Shown here piece after piece: positions 1-6,059 of a DNA stretch of 8,290 nt (positions are counted from its first letter, which is position 1; each line of letters opens with the position of its first letter). The DNA is from an uncultured bacterium. Its GTDB lineage: Bacteria > Planctomycetota > UBA1135 > GCA-002686595. The notes beneath the pieces are model-generated. The model saw nothing but the letters and a program-made list of their open reading frames with translations, made no database searches and was not told the DNA's origin. The position numbers and the translations under genes are program-made. The stretch covers positions 1-8,290 of the forward strand of contig CADEGS010000198.1 in NCBI GenBank assembly GCA_902826945.1. Reading direction: 5' to 3'.

Positions 1-107
1 TGCCAGGACGAAGCCAGACGGCACCGGGAGCCACGCAGGATTCTTTCCCAGGCTCCGAGCGGAGCGCGCGGACGACGCCGCGCGCCCCGCTCCTCCCTCG
101 GGCCTTC
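1..107. other. Left-edge intergenic stretch
   Basis: No coding region is recognisable here and no ATG occurs on the minus strand. It lies immediately downstream of the minus-strand TPR protein gene (stop at 110-108). It contains two competing GC-rich hairpins (64-85 and 52-65), described separately, and nothing else I can identify. Confidence 0.5.
64..85 (-). terminator. GC-rich hairpin downstream of the TPR protein gene, possible terminator
   Basis: Arms GCGCGCGG (64-71) and CCGCGCGC (78-85) pair perfectly across a 6-nt loop, 22 nt past the stop codon of the minus-strand gene. An alternative stem GCTCCG/CGGAGC (52-57 with 60-65) shares bases with it, so the two would compete. Neither is followed by a T-run on the minus strand, so this is not a textbook intrinsic terminator. 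It could instead protect the mRNA 3' end, or be chance in such GC-rich DNA. Confidence 0.3.
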
Positions 108-2219
108 CTAGTCCTGCTCCTGCGGCTGCGGCGCCGGGGCCGTCGCCGCGGGGGCCGCGGGCGCCGCGGCGCCGTCGCGCGCGCGGCGCGCGGCCGCCAG
201 CACGGCCTCGACGGCCGCATCGGCCGCCTGCGCCGCGGCCGGGCCGCGACCCTTCTCGAGCAGGTCCACCGCGTCCGCGGGCCGTCCGCCGAAGAGCAGG
301 TTCGTGGCCAGCACGAGGCGCGCATCGACGTCGCCCGGCTGCGCCTGGCAGTGGGCCTCCAGCCGCGCGAGCTGCTCGTCGAAGACCCTCGGCTCGGCGT
401 AGAAGGCGTGCTTGTCCACGCTCGTCCCGGCCAGGACCGGCTCGAGCTCGAACGCGCGCCGGATCGAGTACGCGGCGTAGTGGTAGTCGCCCGTCGCGAA
501 CAGCGCGTCGGCCAGCACGAGGTGCAGCGCGCCCTCCTCGGGCGCGAGCGCGACCGCCTTGGCGTAGAGCTGCACCGCGTCGGCGAAGCGGCCGTCGCGG
601 AAGGCCTGGTCGCCGAGGTCGAGATAGCGCTGGGCGGCGACGTGGAACGAGGACGGCACGCGGCCCGGGCCCGCGGCGTCGGCGCGCTCCTCGGCCGGAG
701 CGCTCGCGACCACCTCGCCCGCCGGCAGCGCGGCCGGCTCGCGCTCGACGTACACGATCTCCGGATCGCGGTCCTCGTAGATGACCGTCGTCGTCGAGGG
801 GTAGGCGTAGTTGACGTACCAGACCGGGTACCAGCAGCTCAGGTAGTACGGCCAGAACCACGAGCCCCAGCGGCAGCCGCGGTAGCCGAAGCCCCACGCG
901 AACGAGACGCCGCCGCCGTAGGAGTAGAAGCCCCACGGGTAGCAGCCCGAGTAGCCGCCGCCGAAGTGGTAGCCGCCGTAACCGTGGCCGTGCCCGTGGC
1001 CGTGCCCATGGTCGTGATCGCCATCGCCGCCGGGGTGCGGGACGACGCGCCCGCGCGGCTGCCGTCCGCCGGGCTCGAGGACCTGCCCCGGACCGCGACC
1101 CCCGGCGAGGTTCGAGCCCGAGCCGTGCGGCCGCACGCCGCCGCCGGATCCCGGGGTCAGCGGGCCCGCGCTCGGCGGATCGACGCGCGCGAGCGGCCCC
1201 TCGGCGTAGCGCGTCCCGAGCGAGCGTCCCGTGAGGCCGGGCCCGCTGCCGCCGCGGCCGGGCGAGAGCGAGCCGCCGCGCCCGCCGCCGCCGCCCGCAC
1301 CGCCGCGCGGCGCCAGGCTGCCGGGATCGGGCAGCAGGCCGCGTCCCGCGCTCGGTCCGAGACCGCTGCCGCCGATGGGCGGCCTCGGACGGCCGCTCCC
1401 GCCGATCTCGCCACCTCCGAGCGCGCCGCCGCCGCCGAGGCCGCCGCCGAGCGCGGGGCGCGGCGCGGGCGCGAGCCCGCGCGGCGCATCGAGGCTGCCG
1501 CGGTCGGAGCCGGCCGGCCGGTAGGGGGCGGGGAAGCGCACGCGCGGCACGCTGCGAACGGCTCCGAGGTCGATCAGGCCGGAGGAGCCGGAGCCCGCGC
1601 TCCCGGGAGAGGAAGCGCCCGGAGCGGTTCCGGCGCCGGGCACGGAGCCCGATCCAGGTCCGGCCGAGGGGTAGTGCGAGCTCGCGGGCGGGGCGCTCGG
1701 GGCGCCGCCGGAGCCGCTCGATCCCGATCCGCGCACGGGCGCTGCGCTCGAGGGCGCCGCGCTCGGGCGCTCGTAGGAGCGTCCGCTCGTGTCGCGACCG
1801 CGCGAGTCGCCGCCGGAGCTCGGGCGCGAGGGGGTGACGTGGGTCGGCCGCGAGGGCGCGACGTCCGGGCGCGAGGACCCGCGCGAGCTCGAGGGGCGCG
1901 ACGAGCCGCTGCTCGAGGGCCGCGAGACCCCGCCGCCGCTCGAGCGACCCGACGACGAAGGGCTGGAGCTCGGGCGCGACGCGCCGCCACTCGAGCCGCC
2001 GCCGGACCCGCCGCGCGAGCTCCCGGCGCTGGAGCGCGAGCCGCCCGCGCTGGAGCGCGACCCGCCTCCCTGGGAGCTGCCGCGCGCCCGCTGGACCACG
2101 GCCGTCTCGAGCTCGCCGCCGCGGGCGCCCGCCAGTCGCTGGGCCTCCGGCGTCGCCGCCGTCCCCCCCAGGCCGGCGGCCAACAGGATCGCGCTCCACA
2201 GCCATCGTTCGCGTGCCAT
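108..2219 (-). CDS. Secreted Ser/Gly-rich, His-Gly and TPR protein
   Basis: Encodes 703 residues. The ATG at 2219 is chosen because a strong Shine-Dalgarno (GAGGTGAG) sits just upstream and a signal peptide follows at once: R3 and R5, hydrophobic core about 7-22, cleavage near A22 or A26. Residues about 44-395 are low-complexity Ser, Gly, Arg and Pro, probably disordered. D401-G413 is an alternating His-Gly run (H402, H404, H406, H408, H410, H412) that could bind metal. About 414-480 is rich in Tyr, Trp, Phe and Gly with three Cys. From R531 come TPR units at about 531-560, 562-595 and 631-657, including GDQAFRDGRFADAVQLYAKA, followed by an Ala/Pro/Gln tail. TPRs usually mediate protein contacts; the export signal places the protein outside the cytoplasm. 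The exact role is unknown. It is the last gene of the minus-strand run, behind its own 158-bp leader. Confidence 0.82.
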   Translation of the reverse strand: MARERWLWSAILLAAGLGGTAATPEAQRLAGARGGELETAVVQRARGSSQGGGSRSSAGGSRSSAGSSRGGSGGGSSGGASRPSSSPSSSGRSSGGGVSRPSSSGSSRPSSSRGSSRPDVAPSRPTHVTPSRPSSGGDSRGRDTSGRSYERPSAAPSSAAPVRGSGSSGSGGAPSAPPASSHYPSAGPGSGSVPGAGTAPGASSPGSAGSGSSGLIDLGAVRSVPRVRFPAPYRPAGSDRGSLDAPRGLAPAPRPALGGGLGGGGALGGGEIGGSGRPRPPIGGSGLGPSAGRGLLPDPGSLAPRGGAGGGGGRGGSLSPGRGGSGPGLTGRSLGTRYAEGPLARVDPPSAGPLTPGSGGGVRPHGSGSNLAGGRGPGQVLEPGGRQPRGRVVPHPGGDGDHDHGHGHGHGHGYGGYHFGGGYSGCYPWGFYSYGGGVSFAWGFGYRGCRWGSWFWPYYLSCWYPVWYVNYAYPSTTTVIYEDRDPEIVYVEREPAALPAGEVVASAPAEERADAAGPGRVPSSFHVAAQRYLDLGDQAFRDGRFADAVQLYAKAVALAPEEGALHLVLADALFATGDYHYAAYSIRRAFELEPVLAGTSVDKHAFYAEPRVFDEQLARLEAHCQAQPGDVDARLVLATNLLFGGRPADAVDLLEKGRGPAAAQAADAAVEAVLAAARRARDGAAAPAAPAATAPAPQPQEQD
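2025..2066 (-). repeat. Two tandem 21-bp units encoding GGSRSSA
   Basis: Positions 2025-2045 and 2046-2066 are adjacent 21-bp copies matching at 19 of 21 bases. They encode two tandem seven-residue units (GGSRSSA) in the low-complexity N-terminal part of the TPR protein. Because 21 is a multiple of three, gain or loss of a unit would keep the frame. Confidence 0.7.
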
Positions 2220-2377
2220 CGTTCTCACCTCGCGCAGGGACCTCCGATCCATGGTGCCGGATCGGCCTCCATGGAATGGTCGCCGCCTTCCCTTCCGCAA
2301 ACGGAGTGCCGTCGGCCGGGTCGGGGGGCGAGGCGGCCCCGCGGGGAGCGACCGGCGCGCGTCCCCTGGAGAGGACA
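2220..2377. other. 158-bp leader between secreted protein gene and TPR protein gene
   Basis: Non-coding gap between two minus-strand genes. Besides the Shine-Dalgarno it holds an inverted repeat, CCGATCC (2244-2250) with GGATCGG (2259-2265) across an 8-nt loop, which would fold in the 5' leader about 25 nt before the ATG. A 10-bp palindrome CCCCGCGGGG (2337-2346) lies about 30 nt past the upstream stop. The gap is long enough for a separate promoter, but I could not identify a convincing -35/-10 pair. Confidence 0.45.
2221..2235 (-). promoter_or_regulatory. Strong Shine-Dalgarno of the TPR protein gene
   Basis: Read on the minus strand, the bases before the ATG are GCGAGGTGAGAACG. GAGGTGA is a near-complete anti-16S match at normal spacing, and it decides the start at 2219 over the much longer upstream-open frame. 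Confidence 0.75.
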
Positions 2378-3565
2378 CTAGGGCGTCCGCTCGAGGGGCA
2401 CCACGAGCTCCCAGCGGCGCGCCTCCACCGGCGCGTCGGGGTCGCTCTCGGGGCCGTAGCCGCGCACGTAGGGCGCGCCGGCGCGCGTCCCCTCGGGCAG
2501 GTGGGCGAGCAGGGACGGCAAGCGCTCCGCCGCCTGCTCCGGGCGCTCGAGCCGGGCCAGCAGCCCGGGTCGCTCGGGCACCGCCTGCCAGCCCGCCGGC
2601 GGCTCGGCGGCGCGCGCGGGCGCGAGGCGCAGCCAGCACGCGCACGGCCGTCCCTCCGCGTCGAGCTCGAGCGTCAGGGCCGGGTCGAGGCTCTCGACGC
2701 CGAGCGCGCGCTGCGCCGCCTGGGCGCGCTCGCGCGCCGAGGCCAGCGCGCGCTCCCAGCCCTGGCCCCCGGGCAGCGCCTGGCGCCGGCCGACGTGCGG
2801 CACGAGATCGACCGCGAGCGCGGGCTCCGCGCTCGGAGCCGCCGGCTCCGCCGGGCGGCGGTCGGGCGGCAGGAAGGCGAGGTCGAGGAAGTAGGCGTTG
2901 GCGGTCGCCTCGAGCACCTCCTCGCGCCACGCCGGCGCGCCGCGGGCGAAGAGCGCCAGGCGCCGCGGCCAGAGCCGTCCGTCCGCGGCGAACCACTCGG
3001 CGATCTCCATCCGCTCGAGCTCCGTCCCGCGGGCGTCCAGCAGCACGAGCTCGTGCGGCCGCGCGTCGTCCACGCCCGGCCCGGAGGCGCCGCGCGCCTC
3101 GAGGTGCATCGCGGCCGCCTCCCCGGGCGGCGCGCCGGCGAGCGGCGCGACCATGCGTGCGGCGCGCGGGCCGTCCGCGTCCTGCACGAGCGTGCGCCAG
3201 GCGAAGCCGTCCGGCCAGAAGAAGGCGGCGCGGCGCAGCTCCATGCGCCCGACGAGCAGCGCCAGGTCGTCGCCCTCGACCGCGGCCGACCCCGCCGCGC
3301 CCGGCAGCAGGCGGAAGCCGCGCGCGCCCGCCCGGTACTCCGCCAGGCGCGCGCCGCCCGCCTCGGGGGCGAGCCGCCAGCGCACGCGCGCGGGGAACTG
3401 GCAGTCCACCTCGAGCCGGTGAGGGCGGTCGGGATGGCCCTCGTAGACCACGCGCGAGACCGCGTGGAAGCCGTGGCTCCCGGCGACGGGACGTCGCGGC
3501 GGGAAGCCGGAGGGGTCCTGCGGCAGGGCGGCCGGCGCGAGGGCCAGCGCGAGCGCGCTCAGCAC
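2378..3565 (-). CDS. Secreted protein of unknown function
   Basis: Encodes 395 residues from a GTG at 3565 whose first bases overlap the stop of the aminotransferase gene by 7 nt (GTGCTGA), an arrangement typical of translational coupling. The start is supported by the hydrophobic segment it exposes: LSALALALAPAALP at residues 2-15, a short signal peptide with no basic residue in its n-region, cleaved near residue 16. There is no lipobox Cys. The mature part looks soluble, with alternating charged and hydrophobic stretches and no further membrane segment; a conserved-looking patch is RMELRRAAFFWPDGFAW. I do not recognise the family. The N-terminal half vaguely resembles LolA-like lipoprotein-carrier folds, but that is a weak impression. 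Co-transcription with the aminotransferase is likely; a shared pathway is not implied. Confidence 0.72.
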   Translation of the reverse strand: MLSALALALAPAALPQDPSGFPPRRPVAGSHGFHAVSRVVYEGHPDRPHRLEVDCQFPARVRWRLAPEAGGARLAEYRAGARGFRLLPGAAGSAAVEGDDLALLVGRMELRRAAFFWPDGFAWRTLVQDADGPRAARMVAPLAGAPPGEAAAMHLEARGASGPGVDDARPHELVLLDARGTELERMEIAEWFAADGRLWPRRLALFARGAPAWREEVLEATANAYFLDLAFLPPDRRPAEPAAPSAEPALAVDLVPHVGRRQALPGGQGWERALASARERAQAAQRALGVESLDPALTLELDAEGRPCACWLRLAPARAAEPPAGWQAVPERPGLLARLERPEQAAERLPSLLAHLPEGTRAGAPYVRGYGPESDPDAPVEARRWELVVPLERTP

Positions 3566-4725
3566 AGCCGCTCCCGCAGGATGCCCGCGGCGCGCTCGAG
3601 CGTCTCGAGGCGCTTGGCGAAGCAGAAGCGCACCTGCGTCGCGCCGGCGCGCGGGTCGGCGAAGAAGCTCGAGCCGGGCACGCTCGCCACGCCGCCGCGC
3701 GCGAGCAGGCGGCGCGCGAAGGCGACGTCGTCCTCGCCCGGGCGCAGGTGCGCGCTCGCGTCGCACATCACGTAGTACGCGCCGCGCGGGCGCGAGGGGC
3801 GCAGGCCGACCTCCTCGAGCACGGGCAAGAGCGCGTCCAGGCGCTGCGCGTAGTCCGCGCGCAGGGTCTCGAAGTAGGACGGACCGAAGGCCAGCGCCTC
3901 GGCGGCGGCCTCCTGCAGCGGAGCCGGCGCGCCGACGGTCAGGAAGTCGTGCACCTTGCGGATCGCGCCCGTGAGCTCGGGCGAGGCCAGGCACCACCCG
4001 ATGCGCCAGCCGGTGGCGCTCCAGGTCTTCGAGAGCCCGCTGATCGTGATCGTGCGCTCGGCCATGCCCGGCAGCGTCGCGATCGAGACGTGCTCGGCGC
4101 CGTCGTAGAGGATCTCGTCGTAGATCTCGTCGGTGATCGCGAGCAGGTCGCGCTCGCGGCACAGCGCGGCCAGGCCCTCGAGCTCGGCGCGCGTGAAGAC
4201 CTTGCCGGTCGGGTTGTGCGGCGTGTTCAAGATGAGCGCGCGCGCGCGCGGTCCGCAGGCGCGCGCGAGCTCGTCCAGGTCGAGCGTCCACTCCGGCGGG
4301 CGCAGGCGCACGAAGCGCGGCACGGCGCCGGAGAGCACGCAGTCGGGGCCGTAGTTCTCGTAGTAGGGCTCGAGCACGACCACCTCGTCGCCGGGGTCGA
4401 GCACGGCGAGCAGGCTCGCGATCATCGCCTCGGTGGCGCCGCAGCAGACGGTGATCTGGCGCTCGGGGTCGGCCTCGATGCCCTGCGACGCGCGCGCGCG
4501 GCGCGCGATCGCCGCGCGCAGCGCCGGCGCGCCCCAGGTGACGGCGTACTGGTTCTTGTCGGCGTCGATCGCGCGCTTGGCGGCCTCCTTCATCGGCGCC
4601 GGGGCGGGGAAGTCGGGGAAGCCCTGCGCGAGGTTCACCCCGCCCTCGAGCGCGCACACGCGCGACATCTCGCGGATGACCGACTCGACGAAGCGGGCCG
4701 CCTTGGCCGAGGTGCGCGCGCGCAT
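3559..4725 (-). CDS. PLP-dependent class I/II aminotransferase (kynurenine/methionine aminotransferase type)
   Basis: A 388-residue fold-type I aminotransferase, the usual length for the family. It is expected to transfer an amino group between an amino acid and a 2-oxo acid in the cytoplasm using pyridoxal phosphate. Seen motifs: NLAQGFPDFP at 31-40, typical of the KAT I / glutamine transaminase K / YbdL branch; NPTGK with N171; D199 and Y202 in TDEIYDEI for the PLP ring; SLSKT-type active site SGLSKTWSATGWRIGW with Schiff-base lysine K233; and R366 in VRFCFAKR for the substrate carboxylate. All key residues are present, so it should be active. Methionine, glutamine or aromatic amino acids are likely substrates, but specificity cannot be read from sequence. 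The ATG at 4725 is preferred over upstream codons because homology begins there and AGGA lies 8 nt ahead. The next gene overlaps its stop by 7 nt. The repeat-rich gap upstream may hold its promoter. Confidence 0.93.
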   Translation of the reverse strand: MRARTSAKAARFVESVIREMSRVCALEGGVNLAQGFPDFPAPAPMKEAAKRAIDADKNQYAVTWGAPALRAAIARRARASQGIEADPERQITVCCGATEAMIASLLAVLDPGDEVVVLEPYYENYGPDCVLSGAVPRFVRLRPPEWTLDLDELARACGPRARALILNTPHNPTGKVFTRAELEGLAALCRERDLLAITDEIYDEILYDGAEHVSIATLPGMAERTITISGLSKTWSATGWRIGWCLASPELTGAIRKVHDFLTVGAPAPLQEAAAEALAFGPSYFETLRADYAQRLDALLPVLEEVGLRPSRPRGAYYVMCDASAHLRPGEDDVAFARRLLARGGVASVPGSSFFADPRAGATQVRFCFAKRLETLERAAGILRERLC

Positions 4726-4750
4726 CGGGGCGATCCTAGCACCGCGGCGC

Positions 4751-4777
4751 GGGGGGGTCGGGAGGCGTGGGCGGGGG
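4751..4777 (+). other. Canonical G-quadruplex motif
   Basis: Four G-runs on the plus strand: G7 (4751-4757), GGG (4760-4762), GGG (4769-4771) and G5 (4773-4777), separated by loops of 2, 6 and 1 nt. This fits the standard G3+ N1-7 pattern. It lies 26 bp upstream of the aminotransferase ATG, on that gene's template strand, where a folded structure could hinder transcription. Only the sequence pattern is seen; folding is inferred. Confidence 0.6.
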
Positions 4778-4850
4778 AGCGATGGCGGGGAGCGATGGCG
4801 GGGAGCGATGGCGGGGAGCGATGGCGGGGAGCGATGGGGCGGGGAGCGTG
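4771..4850. repeat. 13-bp tandem repeat array, about six copies
   Basis: The unit GCGGGGAGCGATG occurs as four perfect consecutive copies (4785-4836), preceded by one copy with an extra G (4771-4784) and followed, after two G, by a degenerate copy lacking one A (4839-4850). On the minus strand, the sense of the flanking genes, the unit reads CATCGCTCCCCGC. The array starts 46 bp upstream of the aminotransferase ATG. A unit of 13 is not a multiple of three, consistent with non-coding DNA. Perfect internal copies suggest recent expansion or slippage. Confidence 0.93.
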
Positions 4851-4929
4851 CTTCCGTCGCTGCGCGACGATGGGGTCGCGCCTGCGGCGCGACGAGGCCT
4901 GCGGCGCCACGGCGCCCGGGGGGCGCCGG

Positions 4930-4949
4930 CCGCGGCCATGCGGCCGCGG
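4930..4949. repeat. Small GC-rich hairpin next to the long palindrome
   Basis: CCGCGGCC (4930-4937) and GGCCGCGG (4942-4949) form an 8-bp perfect stem around the 4-nt loop ATGC. It abuts the long palindrome at 4950, so a minus-strand transcript would carry two consecutive stem-loops. A direct repeat CGGCCGCGG (4927-4935 and 4941-4949) overlaps it. Confidence 0.6.
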
Positions 4950-5028
4950 GGAGGCTCCCCTGACTCCATGTGGCCCGGGCTCCTCGCGAGGCGAGGAGCC
5001 CGGGCCGCATGGAGTCAGGGGAGCCTCC
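4950..5028. repeat. Long near-perfect palindrome, 38-bp arms with a 3-nt centre
   Basis: Arms 4950-4987 and 4991-5028 are reverse complements at 37 of 38 positions, with GAG (4988-4990) between. The only mismatch is T4971 against G5007, which is a G-U pair in a plus-strand RNA and an A-C mismatch in a minus-strand RNA. The right arm includes the last codons and TGA stop (5017-5015) of the HEAT-repeat lipoprotein gene. It could be a very strong terminator or mRNA-stabilising stem, although no T-run follows, or a REP/MITE-like palindromic element that landed at the gene's 3' end. A chance origin is very unlikely given arm length. Confidence 0.93.
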
Positions 5029-5950
5029 TTGCCCAGTCCTGCCAGGCCTCCGGCTCGTCGCCGAGGTTCGCCTCGGCCAGGCGCTTGAGCGCGTCGTAGA
5101 GGTGCGAGCGCCGGCGCGCCTTCGTGCGGCCGAGCGCGTCGGCGAGCAGGCGCGCGGCGCTGCCCTTGGCGGCGGGCGTGGCGTGCCCGATGCGGGCCAG
5201 CGCCGAGGCCGACGCCGCCGCGACGAGCGGCGCGTCGTCGTAGAGCAGGTCGCCCAGGTCGTCCACCGAGGCCGCGTCGCCGAGCAGCCCGAGCGTGCTC
5301 GCGCACTGCGCCCGCACGCCCGCCTCGCTGTCGGCGAGCGCGTCGCGGCAGGCGCGCTCGAGCGCGTCCGTGCCGGCCGCGCCGGCCGCCACGACGCTCT
5401 GCAGCGCGAAGGCGGCGTTGCTGCGGATCCAGGGGTCGGGATCGTTGCGCAGCAGGTAGGTCACCTCGCCCAGCGGCGTGTCCGGGCTCGCCAGCACGCC
5501 CAGCCCGAGCAGCGCGTTCAGCACGACGTCGTCCTCGGTGTCGGAGAGCGCGGCGCACAGCGGGCTCAGCGCCGCCGGGTCGTGCGTGAAGCCCAGCGCC
5601 ACGGCGGCCACGACCCGGTTGGCCGGCGGCCCGGCCTCGAGCTCGCGCAGGAGCTCGTCCTGGCGCTTGCGCGCGCGCTGGCCCATCTCCTTCTCGAGGC
5701 CCCGGCGCGTGCGCTCGTCCTCGTCGCCCCGTCCGGCCAGGCGCAGGTTGTTCCAGGCGCGCAGGCTGGCGTCGAACTCGCTCAGGAAGTAGCCGATCGA
5801 GTCCGGCGAAGGGTCGGGCAGCGGCACGTAGGGGCGCGTCTCGTCCTGCGCCGCGTCGCTCGAGCGGCAGCCGCCGAGCGCCAGGCCGACGCAGGCCAGG
5901 AGGACGGCGGCGCGCGCGCTGCCGGGAGCGCTCCCTCTGGATGCGTTCAT
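5015..5950 (-). CDS. HEAT-repeat lipoprotein
   Basis: Encodes 311 residues. The ATG at 5950 places a lipoprotein signal at the N-terminus: basic R5 and R13, hydrophobic 14-26, and lipobox LGGC with acylated C28. The frame is open further upstream, but that part is not protein-like and would bury the signal. Residues 29-106 form a spacer with a charged, helical segment (about 79-106). From about 107 to 257 come helical HEAT/PBS-lyase-like repeats, including DPWIRSNAAFAL (about 171), EAGVRAQCASTLGLLGD (about 209) and VAAASASALARIGH. The tail EAWQDWARRLP resembles the Trp-rich ending I associate with planctomycete HEAT proteins. Such repeats form a solenoid for protein binding; no catalytic residues are seen. 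It is membrane-anchored outside the cytoplasm. No clear Shine-Dalgarno precedes the start. The stop codon lies inside a long palindrome that may have replaced the original C-terminus. Confidence 0.85.
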   Translation of the reverse strand: MNASRGSAPGSARAAVLLACVGLALGGCRSSDAAQDETRPYVPLPDPSPDSIGYFLSEFDASLRAWNNLRLAGRGDEDERTRRGLEKEMGQRARKRQDELLRELEAGPPANRVVAAVALGFTHDPAALSPLCAALSDTEDDVVLNALLGLGVLASPDTPLGEVTYLLRNDPDPWIRSNAAFALQSVVAAGAAGTDALERACRDALADSEAGVRAQCASTLGLLGDAASVDDLGDLLYDDAPLVAAASASALARIGHATPAAKGSAARLLADALGRTKARRRSHLYDALKRLAEANLGDEPEAWQDWARRLP

Positions 5951-6059
5951 GCGGGGCGGGCTGACGTGCCCGCGGCACGCTTCTTCCCGGAAAGATCCTG
6001 GCCAGCGGGCGTCGCGCGGGCAAGCGAGTAGGATTGTGCCTGGAACAGGGTTCCGGGCC
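5951..6059. promoter_or_regulatory. Divergent promoter region with operator-like inverted repeats
   Basis: This 109-bp spacer separates the divergently transcribed lipoprotein and dehydrogenase genes and must carry at least one promoter unless both are read through. CGTGCCCGCGGCACG (5965-5979) is an inverted repeat with 6-bp arms and a 3-bp centre, 14 bp before the lipoprotein start. TTCCCGGAA (5984-5992) is a smaller palindrome. GGAACAGGGTTCC (6042-6054) has 5-bp arms and overlaps the probable ribosome-binding site of the dehydrogenase. No -35/-10 pair is convincing, so the regulatory role is inferred from position and symmetry. Confidence 0.4.

Larger units (their letters stand above)
4726..5014. 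other. 289-bp repeat-rich intergenic region
   Basis: Non-coding region between the lipoprotein stop and the aminotransferase start, both on the minus strand. It contains a G-quadruplex motif, a 13-bp tandem array, a 10-bp direct repeat CCTGCGGCGC (4881-4890 and 4898-4907), a small hairpin (4930-4949) and most of a long palindrome. No convincing -35/-10 promoter is visible. The frames open across it do not look like protein. Confidence 0.7.

Noticed and set aside
351..2381. Plus-strand open frame of 676 codons opposite the TPR protein gene
   Set aside because: Low-complexity Ala/Arg-rich translation without motifs; it mirrors the Ser/Gly-rich region of the minus-strand gene, which has a Shine-Dalgarno, signal peptide and TPRs.
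4771..4850. CRISPR array
   Set aside because: The units are 13 bp and directly adjacent with no spacers, and no cas gene is present.
4726..5010. N-terminal extension of the aminotransferase up to position 5010
   Set aside because: The extension translates the tandem array and palindrome arm into low-complexity sequence unlike the family; ATG 4725 with AGGA upstream fits the family N-terminus.
4726..5014. Insertion sequence remnant with terminal inverted repeats
   Set aside because: No transposase fragment is recognisable, the palindrome arms are only 3 nt apart and enclose nothing, and I see no target-site duplication at its flanks.
4950..5028. Ordinary intrinsic terminator
   Set aside because: The stem is several times longer than usual and no T-run follows on the minus strand, so it is recorded as a palindromic repeat, with termination as only one possible role.
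1789..5088. Plus-strand open frame of about 1,100 codons spanning several minus-strand genes
   Set aside because: Its translation is Arg/Ala/Pro-rich with no domain, it runs antisense to three well-supported genes and through the tandem array and palindrome, and it has no credible start. Long antisense frames are expected at this GC content.
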